A DNA stretch of 64,000 bases, from the NCBI RefSeq assembly GCF_021233055.1, contig NZ_CP089538.1:1993501-2057500 (forward strand), read 5' to 3'. This document shows, one piece after another, positions 55,946 to 64,000 of this stretch. Position 1 is the stretch's first letter; every line of letters starts with the position of its first letter. Made by a program: the position numbers and the translations under genes. The notes under the pieces were generated by a model. The model saw nothing but the letters and a program-made list of their open reading frames with translations. It ran no database searches and was not told the origin of the DNA. The stretch is from Spirosoma oryzicola (GTDB lineage Bacteria > Bacteroidota > Bacteroidia > Cytophagales > Spirosomataceae).

Positions 55946-57692
55946 CCAGTTTGTCGGGCAAAAAGAAGAGAAAAACGCTACCTACAAAGCACTTCGAAAA
56001 CTGCTGGCGCTGATCAATGATGAGCACCGAACGCTGGCTTTTGCCTTTGCGGCTATTCTCATTAATTCGGCATTGCTGCTGCTTGGTCCTATCCTTATTG
56101 GACGAACCATCGATCAATACATCCAGCACAAGCAATTCGATGGCGTGTTGAGGAATGCCGGTATTTTGCTGGTAATCTACCTGATTGCCTTCGCGACCGG
56201 GTACACGCAGACACGGTTGATGGGTGGGGTGGGCCAGCGAACCTTGTTCAAACTTCGCAATGCGGTCTTCAATAAACTACAGGAGTTACCCGTCGCTTTT
56301 TTCAATCAAAACAAAGCGGGCGATCTTATTTCGAGAGTCAACAACGACACCGATAAACTAAACTTGTTTTTCTCGCAGGCGCTGATGCAGTTTATTAGCA
56401 GCATCTTTATGATGACGGGTGCGGGACTCTTTTTGCTGTTTATCAACCTGCCGCTCGGTGCTGCCGCTTTATCGCCCGCTTTGCTGCTTTGGTTTTTTAC
56501 CCAGGCTACCTCAGCCTGGGTGAAGCGTAAAAATGCGCTTAATCTGAAAAGCGTAGGTGATATGAGCGCCGAGATTCAGGAAAGCCTGAATAATTTCAAA
56601 GTCATTATTGCGTTCAACCGACGCGACTATTTCCGGAAACGGTTCGAGAAAGCCAACCAGCAGAATTACAAAACGGCTATCGGCGCTGGTCTGGCCAACA
56701 ACGTTTATCTGCCGATTTACGGACTCTCGGCTCAACTGGGGCAGTTGATCGTTCTTTCGTTCGGTATTTATTTGATCGCAACGGATCGTTTTACCGTCGG
56801 CCTGCTGATTAGTTTTCTCAGCTATGTGACCAACTTCTATAATCCCTTGCGACAACTGGCAACGTTATGGACGAGCTTTCAGGTGGCGCTGGCCGGATGG
56901 GATCGAATTTCTCATCTGTTGGCGTTACAAACGAATCTGACAACCATTGAACAACCATTGGCAACACCGGATAGCGCGTTGCTATCGTTCAGGCACGTGT
57001 CGTTTGCTTATCCAACTGGCCGGGAAGTACTGCATGATATAAACTTTGAGCTGGAGAAGGGCAAAACGTACGCTCTGGTTGGCCCTACCGGGGGTGGTAA
57101 AACAACCACCGCTTCGTTGATGGCCCGCTTGTACGACCCAACCAGTGGTATTATACTACTTGGCGGAAAAGATATTCGGGCGTACAGTCCAGCAGAGCGA
57201 GCACAAAAAATCGGGTTTATTCTCCAGGAGCCTTTCTTGTTTACCGGTACCGTCCGCGACAACATCCTATACGGTAACTCGCAATATCAGCAGTATACCA
57301 ACGAGCAACTAACTGATGTTATTCACGCGGCTAATTTGCAGGAATTGCTGAAGCGATTTGATGAGGGGCTAGACACGACCGTCCAGACAAGTGGTGACGC
57401 GATCAGTCTAGGGCAAAAGCAGCTAATTGCTTTCATGCGTGCCGTGTTACGCAATCCAGATCTGTTGATTCTTGACGAAGCTACCGCGAATATCGACACG
57501 GTTACTGAAAAATTGCTGGATGAAATTCTACAGAATCTGCCCGCAAAAACAACGCTTATCATTATCGCCCACCGCCTGAATACCATCGAGCGGGCCGACG
57601 ATATCTATTTTATCAATGCGGGGCAGGTTACAAAAGCCGGTTCGCTTAACGACGCTGTTACCATGCTTCTTCACGGTAAACAGGTGAGCTAA
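55929..57692 (+). CDS. ABC exporter half-transporter, catalytic ATP site subunit
   Basis: A 587-residue partner with six membrane helices (about residues 35-320) and an ATP-binding domain (about 345-575). Walker A VGPTGGGKTTT, Walker B with catalytic Glu LLILDEATANID and the switch His in IIAHRLNTIERADD are canonical, but the signature is changed to ISLGQKQ instead of LSGGQ. Pairing with the upstream subunit gives one full site (this subunit's Walker motifs with the partner's LSGGQ) and one degenerate site. The 17-base overlap suggests coupled synthesis. Confidence 0.94.
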   Translation: MNYDLNQFVGQKEEKNATYKALRKLLALINDEHRTLAFAFAAILINSALLLLGPILIGRTIDQYIQHKQFDGVLRNAGILLVIYLIAFATGYTQTRLMGGVGQRTLFKLRNAVFNKLQELPVAFFNQNKAGDLISRVNNDTDKLNLFFSQALMQFISSIFMMTGAGLFLLFINLPLGAAALSPALLLWFFTQATSAWVKRKNALNLKSVGDMSAEIQESLNNFKVIIAFNRRDYFRKRFEKANQQNYKTAIGAGLANNVYLPIYGLSAQLGQLIVLSFGIYLIATDRFTVGLLISFLSYVTNFYNPLRQLATLWTSFQVALAGWDRISHLLALQTNLTTIEQPLATPDSALLSFRHVSFAYPTGREVLHDINFELEKGKTYALVGPTGGGKTTTASLMARLYDPTSGIILLGGKDIRAYSPAERAQKIGFILQEPFLFTGTVRDNILYGNSQYQQYTNEQLTDVIHAANLQELLKRFDEGLDTTVQTSGDAISLGQKQLIAFMRAVLRNPDLLILDEATANIDTVTEKLLDEILQNLPAKTTLIIIAHRLNTIERADDIYFINAGQVTKAGSLNDAVTMLLHGKQVS

Positions 57693-57711
57693 ACGAACCG
57701 GCGCTAAACCG

Positions 57712-58644
57712 TTAGACCGTTACTTGTTCCTCAGCGGTTTCCTTTACTTCAAGACGCTTTTTCTCTTCCGCAATGGCTACTGGACTACCAAACATGTAGA
57801 ACATCTTCTTGCGGAATCCACGTGCCTGTTTGACATCGTTGATCATATCCGCTACTTCGTGGAAGTTGATAAACAAAGGATTCGCTTTGTTGGGAATGTT
57901 GGTGGTGATACCGTAAATAACAGGCTCTACTTCTGGTTCGAAAGTGCCGAACATCCGGTCCCAGAAAATAAAGGTCGCACCGTAGTTTTTGTCGATGTAC
58001 TGTTCCTGCGAGCCATGATGAACCCGGTGATTAGAAGGAGTTGCAAAAATGTACTCAACCCAGGATGGCATCCGACGAATGTATTCGGTGTGAACCCAGA
58101 ACTGGAATAAAACCGCAATCTGATTGGTAACAAAGAAAATAATCGGGTGGAAGCCCATGAACGCTACGGGCAGAAAGAAAATAATCTTTATGTGTTGAAT
58201 CCAGCTAAGTCGGTACGAAACAGTCAGGTTATAATGCTCGCCGGAGTGGTGAACTACGTGTGTTGCCCACCAGAAGCGTTGCTCGTGCGAAACCCGGTGC
58301 GCCCAGTAGCTAAAGAAATCGTAGATGATATAACAGGGAATCAGCGTCCACCACTGAAACTCCATACGCCAGGGTAGTGCATTGTAGATCCAGACGCACA
58401 AGTACAGCAGGGCTAATTTAATCGCAGCGGATACTACCAGATTACCGAGGCCGACCAAAACAGAACCGATTGTTTCTTTTTTATCGTAAAAATCGTGCTC
58501 TTGATAATAAGCAACGACCATTTCTATGACTGTGAAAAATAGCATTACCGGCACTGCCCATAAGATAATGTTGGGAATACTTTTCTCGACACTATTAATG
58601 CTTTCCAAAGAAATTTTATCGGCACCAAACAAAGAAAATGGCAT
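57712..58644 (-). CDS. Sterol desaturase/fatty acid hydroxylase family protein
   Basis: A 310-residue membrane di-iron enzyme. The three His clusters of the family are present: HRVSHE, HVVHHSGEH and NHRVHHG, within membrane segments (VPVMLFFTVIEMVVAYY, FFLPVAFMGFHPIIFFVTNQI). Such enzymes hydroxylate or desaturate lipids or carotenoids with oxygen. The lipid substrate is not known; hydroxylation of membrane lipids or an ether-lipid mono-oxygenase-like role would fit. It is convergent with the ABC exporter, 19 bases from its end. Confidence 0.9.
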   Translation of the reverse strand: MPFSLFGADKISLESINSVEKSIPNIILWAVPVMLFFTVIEMVVAYYQEHDFYDKKETIGSVLVGLGNLVVSAAIKLALLYLCVWIYNALPWRMEFQWWTLIPCYIIYDFFSYWAHRVSHEQRFWWATHVVHHSGEHYNLTVSYRLSWIQHIKIIFFLPVAFMGFHPIIFFVTNQIAVLFQFWVHTEYIRRMPSWVEYIFATPSNHRVHHGSQEQYIDKNYGATFIFWDRMFGTFEPEVEPVIYGITTNIPNKANPLFINFHEVADMINDVKQARGFRKKMFYMFGSPVAIAEEKKRLEVKETAEEQVTV

Positions 58645-58824
58645 AACGAAAACTGTTTGTGATCAATACAATAACTCTATTAGCAACCTAATCTATATGT
58701 TTACGTTCATTAATCGGGGTTTAAGCTTAGAAAAGTTTAAAATAAAGATTTAAAAATTCTATTGATGGCTATTTAAAGAGCAAACGGTACTAGCTCGACA
58801 GTACTGACCGCTTTACTAATCGAC

Positions 58825-58832
58825 TAACTTTG
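58825..58832 (+). promoter_or_regulatory. Candidate -7 box for the lipoprotein gene
   Basis: TAACTTTG is an exact TAnnTTTG match 19 bases before the ATG. No TTG stands at the usual -33 spacing. Confidence 0.5.
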
Positions 58833-58851
58833 TCCGATTAATCGCTCAAGC

Positions 58852-59436
58852 ATGAATAGATCTTTCCTTATTGTAGCTGCCCTTGTAATGGGCTTGTGTT
58901 TCCAAGCTTGCAACGCCCGAAAAACAACCGACGAACAAGGCACTAATTCGACTACCGCTACCGCTTCATCGGCTGAACCAGCGGCTGATGTATCGGTTAC
59001 GGGCCGACTGGCCGATCTTGGTCTTACTTCGGATAGCCACTGGCGGGGTATCAACCTCGGTGATGCGTTCAGCAACGTAAAAAGTACCGAAAAAGGAGAA
59101 CCCTTTGAAAGTGATGAGAACCACATCGGTTACACAGTCGAATTCAAAAATCTGGAATCGGCTGATATGCTGTATTACCAGAAAAATCAGAACGTATCGG
59201 CGATCAACGTTGATTTGTTTCTAAATAACCAGCAGTCGGTTGATGGGTATAAAAAAGAACTCGAACCTTATTTTACCGCTCGGTATGGTACGGCTAAAGC
59301 TGTCAATGGATCATCGGTCTGGACAGGGCCTAAAGGCGAAACGATTACATTGAAAGACGTATCGAAAGGTAAAGACTTTGGTTTGAAAATCAGGATTGCG
59401 CAGGATGAAGGCGCGATCACCGCTTCGACGAAGTAA
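58852..59436 (+). CDS. Lipoprotein of unknown function
   Basis: A 194-residue product with a lipoprotein signal (VAALVMGLCFQAC). After a low-complexity linker rich in Thr, Ser and Ala (residues about 22-45) comes a globular part of about 140 residues containing WRGINLGDAFSNVKSTEKGEPFESDENHIGYTV-type sequence. I do not recognise the family. GINLGD with following Lys-rich segments occurs in other Bacteroidota lipoproteins of unknown function. It is monocistronic, with a good -7 box and a strong terminator. Confidence 0.8.
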   Translation: MNRSFLIVAALVMGLCFQACNARKTTDEQGTNSTTATASSAEPAADVSVTGRLADLGLTSDSHWRGINLGDAFSNVKSTEKGEPFESDENHIGYTVEFKNLESADMLYYQKNQNVSAINVDLFLNNQQSVDGYKKELEPYFTARYGTAKAVNGSSVWTGPKGETITLKDVSKGKDFGLKIRIAQDEGAITASTK

Positions 59437-59444
59437 ATAGGTAA

Positions 59445-59490
59445 TAAACGCTAAGAGCCCCGGCCAGTTGGTCGGGGCTCTTAGCGTTTA
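59445..59490. terminator. Bidirectional terminator between lipoprotein gene and ilvE
   Basis: TAAACGCTAAGAGCCCCG (59445-59462) pairs perfectly over 18 bases with 59473-59490 around ten bases, between the stops of convergent genes. Confidence 0.9.
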
Positions 59491-59503
59491 AAAGGCTTTG
59501 GTG

Positions 59504-60574
59504 CTAGACGGTATGCATCCAGCCAAATGTATCGTCAACCTTGCCGGTGCGCAGATCGGCCAGGTAATTTCTAACGCGAACGGCGAATGATTCTTCGGGT
59601 GCAAATTCGGGCAGCATATGGTCTTTGCCATTGTAGCCGATCAGTGAGTAAGGCGACGAACCAACCGCTGTTCCAGCACCGAACGCTTCGGTCAACCGCC
59701 CGGATTCGATCCCGCTAATCACTTCTTCGATGGATACAAGCCGTTCTTCAACCGTGATCCCCCAACTGCGGGCAATCTGTAGAATCGAATCGCGGGTAAC
59801 ACCTTGCAAAATTGAATCCGAGGTTGCGGGAGTCACCAGTTTTCCGTCGATCATGAACATGATGTTCATCGTGCCTGATTCCTCGATGTATTTGTGCTCG
59901 CGCGCGTCCGTCCAGATCAACTGATCGTAACCTTGTTGTTGAGCCAGCAACGTTGGATACATCGAACCGGCATAGTTTCCTGCGCATTTTGCGTAGCCCA
60001 CGCCACCTGGAGCCGAGCGGATGTACTCCGTTTCAACTTTTAGCTTTGGTGGGTTTGAATAATAAGCGCCAACCGGGCAGGTAAAAATGCAGAAACGGTA
60101 CGTTTTTGACGGAGCCACACCCAGATATGTATCGGTCGCAAACATATAAGGCCGGATGTACAGCGAACTGTCAGGGGCGGTTGGAACCCAGTCGGCGTCC
60201 ACGCGCAGCAGCGCTTCCAGACCGCCCATAAAAACCTCTTCGGGCAGGGTGGCCATGCACATCCGCTTGGCCGACTCGTTCATGCGTTCAAAGTTCTTGT
60301 AAGGACGGAACATCATTACCTCACCCGATTCACTTTTGAATGCTTTCATGCCTTCAAAAATAGACTGACCGTAATGAAGTGACGATAGAGCCGGACTTAG
60401 CGTAAAGTTGTCAAACGGCACGATCATTTGATTCTGCCACTGACCGTCAATAAAGTCGGCCACGAACATGTGATCCGAGAAATGTTTTCCGAAAGGCAGA
60501 TGGTTAAAATCTACCTCCTGAATCCGGGAGCGCTCCGCTTTCCGCAATTCAATTTGCAAGACGTCCGTCGTCAT
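59504..60574 (-). CDS. ilvE: Branched-chain amino acid aminotransferase
   Basis: A 356-residue PLP enzyme of fold type IV that moves the amino group between glutamate and branched-chain 2-oxo acids, the last step of Leu, Ile and Val synthesis. Marks: LHYGQSIFEGMKAF, RPYKNFERMNESAKRMCM, VGYAKCAGNYAGSM (with the PLP Lys), EESGTMNIMFMIDGKLVTP, DSILQGVTRDSILQIARSWG and EAFGAGTAVGSSP. The length and order fit the eukaryote-like IlvE group. It is cytoplasmic. Confidence 0.96.
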   Translation of the reverse strand: MTTDVLQIELRKAERSRIQEVDFNHLPFGKHFSDHMFVADFIDGQWQNQMIVPFDNFTLSPALSSLHYGQSIFEGMKAFKSESGEVMMFRPYKNFERMNESAKRMCMATLPEEVFMGGLEALLRVDADWVPTAPDSSLYIRPYMFATDTYLGVAPSKTYRFCIFTCPVGAYYSNPPKLKVETEYIRSAPGGVGYAKCAGNYAGSMYPTLLAQQQGYDQLIWTDAREHKYIEESGTMNIMFMIDGKLVTPATSDSILQGVTRDSILQIARSWGITVEERLVSIEEVISGIESGRLTEAFGAGTAVGSSPYSLIGYNGKDHMLPEFAPEESFAVRVRNYLADLRTGKVDDTFGWMHTV

Positions 60575-60621
60575 AATCAGGCTATTAGTTAACGAGTCAG
60601 GTGTTTATTACCCACCTGAGG

Positions 60622-60629
60622 CAAAGCTA
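60622..60629 (-). promoter_or_regulatory. Candidate -7 box for ilvE
   Basis: The minus strand reads TAGCTTTG, an exact TAnnTTTG match about 48 bases before the ATG. No TTG at 19 bases spacing. Confidence 0.45.
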
Positions 60630-60721
60630 AATAATTAGATTGAGTAAATTTAGTTGTCAAAACAACTTTTTTTTCGTGGTTAGGATCTGCATTTTTTCGT
60701 GTGCCAAGTAGGGCTCGATGG

Positions 60722-61273
60722 CTACGTTCTGGGCTTCCAGCTGACCTCTTCTACATCCAGTTCATAAGACATTTTGCGGCAAAGCACAAACAGGTAATCA
60801 GACAAGCGGTTTAGGTATTGTATTACCAAATTATCTATCAAAAACTCTTCGTTTAGCCTAATCACCATTCGTTCGGCCCGGCGGCAAACGGTACGAGCCA
60901 GGTGGCAAAAGGATACGGACTCGTGACCACCGGGCAAAACGAACGATCGAAGTTCCGGTAGATCAATATCCATCGTATCCATCGCCTGTTCCAATAAGAA
61001 AACGTCGTTTGCTACAATAGACGGAACCGGGCGTTTGGGCGCTTTCTCCGGATCCGTAGCGAGTTCAGCGCCAATGGTAAACAACCGGTCCTGAATTTCT
61101 TTCAAAAACTCTTTTCGTTGCGAATTTATTGGCTGATCGCGTACTAAACCGATCCAGGCGTTTAATTCATCGACGGTACCGTATGCATCGATGCGCAAGT
61201 CGGCTTTGCTGACTCGACGCCCCCCAATTAGAGCGGTCTGGCCTGTATCGCCTGCTCTTGTATAAATCTTCAT
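60722..61273 (-). CDS. Cob(I)alamin adenosyltransferase (PduO type)
   Basis: A 183-residue enzyme that transfers the adenosyl group of ATP to cob(I)alamin, making coenzyme B12. Family signs: KIYTRAGDTGQTALIGG (ATP loop), AYGTVDELNAWIG, FTIGAELATDP, RSFVLPGGHESVSFCHLARTVCRRAER and LNRLSDYLFVLCR. It is cytoplasmic and monocistronic. No other cobalamin genes lie nearby, so it may serve salvage of vitamin B12. Confidence 0.95.
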   Translation of the reverse strand: MKIYTRAGDTGQTALIGGRRVSKADLRIDAYGTVDELNAWIGLVRDQPINSQRKEFLKEIQDRLFTIGAELATDPEKAPKRPVPSIVANDVFLLEQAMDTMDIDLPELRSFVLPGGHESVSFCHLARTVCRRAERMVIRLNEEFLIDNLVIQYLNRLSDYLFVLCRKMSYELDVEEVSWKPRT

Positions 61274-61336
61274 ACTATTTCTAAACCAAAATGGGTATCA
61301 AACGGCTAAGCTAACGGAATTACACCATTCGGGCCG

Positions 61337-61344
61337 TACCTTTG
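61337..61344 (+). promoter_or_regulatory. Candidate -7 box for the membrane protein-queA pair
   Basis: TACCTTTG is an exact -7 box match, about 120 bases before the ATG at 61465. No TTG at the proper -33 spacing. Confidence 0.45.
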
Positions 61345-61464
61345 TACCCTGATTTCAGTAGTCAGCATTAAAACTAAATTGTTAGATTGAGTTGAGAGTA
61401 ACGGTTGCCGTTTTGGTAGTACGCATTCTCGCTTGTTCATCGCACCGGCGATCCGGTCAATTCA

Positions 61465-61974
61465 ATGAAAACAGGTACTTTTTTCGTTCGAACGTGGCGT
61501 ATTTTGTCCGTTCTCGGTTTTTTGTTCGCACTATTCAATAGTTATATCTCGTATCCAGGTGATGTTGCCGTTCGCTTCAATGAACTTGGTCAACCCATCC
61601 AGACCATCGATCGTGAAGTTATTTTTTACGTCGCCGTCGCTATTTTTCTGATCAACAATACGCTGATCAAACTTGTGTCGCGCTTATTTCTTCGCGTTCC
61701 TACCGCCAACCTTCCGATTCCAAATCTGGCGGTCTGGTCTTCACATCGTTCCCAACTAAACGAAGTTTTTACCAATTGGTTTAATGCCTTGATGGCAGCT
61801 ATCAACACGGTTGCTGCATTAGGGTTGATCGTTTTGTCACTGCTCAACCGTTCCGATCGGAGTATGCAAGCCATTGATTACGCTTGGTTATTACCGCTCA
61901 TCACGGCTATTCTGATTGTTGTGCTGGTAGCGTTGCCTGCTCGGTTATTTATGAAACCTAGCGCCGATGACTGA
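61465..61974 (+). CDS. Small membrane protein of unknown function
   Basis: A 169-residue protein with about four hydrophobic segments (LSVLGFLFALFNSYIS, VIFYVAVAIFLINNTLIKLVSRLF, WFNALMAAINTVAALGLIVLSLL, LLPLITAILIVVLVALPARLFM). The pattern YPGDVAVRFNELGQPIQTIDREVIFY in the first loop recalls the N-terminal part of DUF1648 proteins, which is a tentative link. The gene overlaps queA by eight bases, so the two are likely translated together, though a shared role is not obvious. Confidence 0.75.
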   Translation: MKTGTFFVRTWRILSVLGFLFALFNSYISYPGDVAVRFNELGQPIQTIDREVIFYVAVAIFLINNTLIKLVSRLFLRVPTANLPIPNLAVWSSHRSQLNEVFTNWFNALMAAINTVAALGLIVLSLLNRSDRSMQAIDYAWLLPLITAILIVVLVALPARLFMKPSADD

Positions 61975-63196
61975 GACAAACGAATTATCGCTGAGGCAAT
62001 TTCAATACGACTTGCCCGACGAACGCATTGCCCGTTTCCCGCTGCCTCAGCGTGACGCTTCGAAGTTACTCGTCTATCGCGGAGGACAGATCCATCACGA
62101 GCATTTTGGTAATTTGCCCAGTTGGCTTCCCAAAAACAGCTTTTTAGTCTTTAATAATACGAAAGTCATTCCGGCGCGGCTGCACTTTACGAAAACGACG
62201 GGAGCTGTTATCGAGCTTTTCCTGCTGAATCCGTTTGCCAAAGAGCAGGATGCGGGGCTGCAACCAATCAGTGTGGCTATGGAAGCAACGGGCGAAGCGG
62301 TCTGGCAGGGAATGATTGGCAATCGAAAACGTTGGAAGTCTACGGAAACGCTCGAAACAACGCTTTCGACACCAACGGGTGATGTGTTACTTACCGCAAG
62401 CTGGTACGATTATGAACAATCGGCGGTTCGACTGCAATGGCAACCGGCAGAAAACACCTTTGCGCAGATCATTCAATACGCGGGCGAAATACCCTTGCCC
62501 CCCTATCTCAAGCGCAACGCGACTGCCGCCGACCGGGAAACGTACCAAACCGTCTATTCAAAGCAGGAGGGAGCCGTAGCTGCACCTACCGCCGGATTGC
62601 ATTTTACGCCCGCTGTATTCAACGAGCTGGCTCAGCGTGGCTTCGAACATGATTACCTGACGCTGCACGTTGGAGCCGGAACTTTTCAGCCTATCAAAAC
62701 GGAGAACGTCCGGGAGCATCACATGCATACCGAACAAGTCGTTTATACGGGAGCTAACCTACGCAATTTGCTGGATCATCTCGATACGATTATTGCCGTG
62801 GGAACAACGTCAATGCGAGCGCTGGAAAGTTTGTATTGGATGGGTGTAAAGCTACTGCGCAATGACCCGGACCCGCTTCGACTTGATCAGCACTACGCTT
62901 ACCAATTGACCCTTGACGAGCAACCGCCGGCTGAGCAAGCTATTCAGGCCCTTCTGCGCCATTTAGTCGATGCAGAGCAAGAGTCGATTGTAGCGCACAC
63001 GGGCATTTATATAACGCCTGGTTATCGGTTTAAACTCTGCAAAGGGATTATTACGAATTTCCATCAACCTGGCTCAACGCTGATTTTATTGATTGCGGCC
63101 TTGATCGGCGAGGATTGGAAACGTGTCTACGAAGAAGCGCTCGGAAACGATTATCGTTTTTTGAGTTACGGTGACTCGTCGCTGCTTCTGCCGTAA
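61967..63196 (+). CDS. queA: S-adenosylmethionine:tRNA ribosyltransferase-isomerase
   Basis: A 409-residue enzyme that transfers and rearranges the ribosyl part of SAM onto 7-aminomethyl-7-deazaguanine in tRNA, giving epoxyqueuosine. Family signs: [96 protein letters not shown] and [23 protein letters not shown]. Some residues between the conserved blocks diverge, but all key blocks are intact. Its start overlaps the upstream membrane-protein gene. Confidence 0.95.
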   Translation: MTETNELSLRQFQYDLPDERIARFPLPQRDASKLLVYRGGQIHHEHFGNLPSWLPKNSFLVFNNTKVIPARLHFTKTTGAVIELFLLNPFAKEQDAGLQPISVAMEATGEAVWQGMIGNRKRWKSTETLETTLSTPTGDVLLTASWYDYEQSAVRLQWQPAENTFAQIIQYAGEIPLPPYLKRNATAADRETYQTVYSKQEGAVAAPTAGLHFTPAVFNELAQRGFEHDYLTLHVGAGTFQPIKTENVREHHMHTEQVVYTGANLRNLLDHLDTIIAVGTTSMRALESLYWMGVKLLRNDPDPLRLDQHYAYQLTLDEQPPAEQAIQALLRHLVDAEQESIVAHTGIYITPGYRFKLCKGIITNFHQPGSTLILLIAALIGEDWKRVYEEALGNDYRFLSYGDSSLLLP

Positions 63197-63201
63197 ACTA
63201 C

Positions 63202-63209
63202 TAACTTTG
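63202..63209 (+). promoter_or_regulatory. Candidate -7 box for tyrS
   Basis: TAACTTTG exactly matches TAnnTTTG six bases after the queA stop and about 72 bases before the tyrS start. No -33 TTG is seen. Confidence 0.5.
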
Positions 63210-63281
63210 CGACCTTTCGAGAGTGCCGGTACGAATAGATCGCGCACTCACTTACCTATTTGCTATTTCATCAGTCTACGT

Positions 63282-64000
63282 ATGAATTTTATAGAAGAAC
63301 TCCGTTGGCGGGGCATGTTGCACGACATGACACCCGGTACCGAAGAACAGCTGCAAAAAGAAATGATAGCGGGCTACATCGGTTTTGATCCGACCGCTGC
63401 ATCGCTTCACATCGGTAATTTGGCAACCATCATGTTGCTGGTACATTTACAGCGCGCCGGTCATAAACCCTTCGCACTGGTAGGGGGCGCTACGGGCATG
63501 ATTGGTGATCCATCGGGACGTTCCACGGAGCGAGATTACTTATCGGAAGAAACCTTGCGGCACAATCAGGAAGGCATTCGGGCGCAACTAACGCGTTTCC
63601 TGAGTTTTGATTCAGGCGAAAATGCTGCCGAGATGGTCAATAATTATGACTGGTTCAAAGGAATCACCTTCCTTGATTTCTTGCGCGAAGCAGGGCAGCA
63701 TATAACAGTCAATTATATGGTAGCAAAAGATTCTGTAAAAAAGCGACTGGAAACGGGCCTGTCATTTATGGAATTCTCGTACCAGCTTTTGCAGGGATAC
63801 GACTTCTATTGGTTATACAAGAACAAAGGGGTTCGCCTACAGATGGGAGGGTCTGACCAGTGGGGTAATATCACAACGGGGACTGAACTGATCCGGCGCA
63901 AAGAAGGCAGGGAAGAATACCAGGCGTTTGCTCTAACAACGCCATTGATCACAAAATCCGACGGAACCAAGTTTGGTAAGTCGGCGGGTGGAAATATCTG
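63282..64000 (+). CDS. tyrS: Tyrosyl-tRNA synthetase, N-terminal part (cut by window end)
   Basis: About 239 residues from ATG 63282 to the window edge. This is the class I catalytic core of Tyr[24 protein letters not shown] (HIGH-type motif as HIGN), [75 protein letters not shown] and [14 protein letters not shown], where KFGKS stands for the KMSKS loop. It charges tRNA-Tyr with tyrosine. The anticodon-binding C-terminus and S4-like domain lie beyond the window. It follows queA after 85 bases that hold a -7 box. Confidence 0.97.
   Translation, partial: MNFIEELRWRGMLHDMTPGTEEQLQKEMIAGYIGFDPTAASLHIGNLATIMLLVHLQRAGHKPFALVGGATGMIGDPSGRSTERDYLSEETLRHNQEGIRAQLTRFLSFDSGENAAEMVNNYDWFKGITFLDFLREAGQHITVNYMVAKDSVKKRLETGLSFMEFSYQLLQGYDFYWLYKNKGVRLQMGGSDQWGNITTGTELIRRKEGREEYQAFALTTPLITKSDGTKFGKSAGGNI

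Overview
The window reads as a chromosome segment of a Gram-negative Bacteroidota bacterium, most likely a Spirosoma-like member of the Cytophagales. The signs are two SusC/SusD pairs, lipoproteins with Bacteroidota-style signals, promoters of the TTG-N19-TAnnTTTG kind and near absence of Shine-Dalgarno sites. Base composition looks moderately GC-rich in genes and AT-rich in several promoter regions. I assign 47 protein genes, two of them cut by the window ends (a PAP2 phosphatase at the left, tyrS at the right). I found no rRNA, tRNA, CRISPR array, prophage or transposase.

Left part (1-17756): housekeeping and stress genes. These are a sugar-phosphate isomerase-like TIM barrel, a solo LuxR-type HTH protein, a tiny Ser/Thr-rich lipoprotein, a dienelactone hydrolase-like enzyme, fumC, a secreted GH3 glycosidase and a YgiD-type dioxygenase. 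A MarR-TolC-EmrA-EmrB drug-efflux operon follows, then DUF3667 and multi-TM membrane proteins, a membrane-anchored LytTR regulator and malate:quinone oxidoreductase.

Central part (18263-43125): a carbohydrate and sugar-acid locus. It has a heparinase II/III-like lyase and an alginate-lyase-like protein. A long minus-strand array then encodes lacI, an enolase-superfamily protein, SusC/SusD pair 2, a ManD/RspA-type dehydratase, galactonate dehydratase (dgoD), SusC/SusD pair 1, a mutarotase-like protein, a PQQ dehydrogenase with a cytochrome c domain, dgoK, eda and an ACS-family MFS transporter. Together these can form a De Ley-Doudoroff route: aldose to aldonate to 2-keto-3-deoxy acid, then kinase and aldolase to pyruvate and glyceraldehyde-3-phosphate. 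Unusually, all three enolase-superfamily proteins carry twin-arginine-type leaders and the PQQ enzyme is also secreted. This suggests that oxidation and dehydration happen in the periplasm and that a keto-deoxy acid is imported.

Right part (43382-64000): a large protein with a nucleosidase-like C-terminus, mtgA, a PfkB kinase with an SLC45-type sugar transporter, a BamA-like barrel with POTRA, a flotillin-like SPFH protein, a second ACS transporter and an asymmetric heterodimeric ABC exporter. Then come a fatty acid hydroxylase-family protein, a lipoprotein, ilvE, a cobalamin adenosyltransferase, a small membrane protein overlapping queA, and tyrS.

Non-coding layer: many gene ends carry perfect hairpins. 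A family of mosaic palindromes built from shared 10-40 bp modules (GTGTCGGTTT/AAACCGACAC, a GC-rich block, a CGGCTGAGCCG block) recurs at 4824, 7470, 11831, 18113, 28157 and 32772, with a possible relative at 34176. Several breaks between genes of the sugar-acid array hold one. Candidate operators are visible for the LacI, MarR and LytTR regulators.
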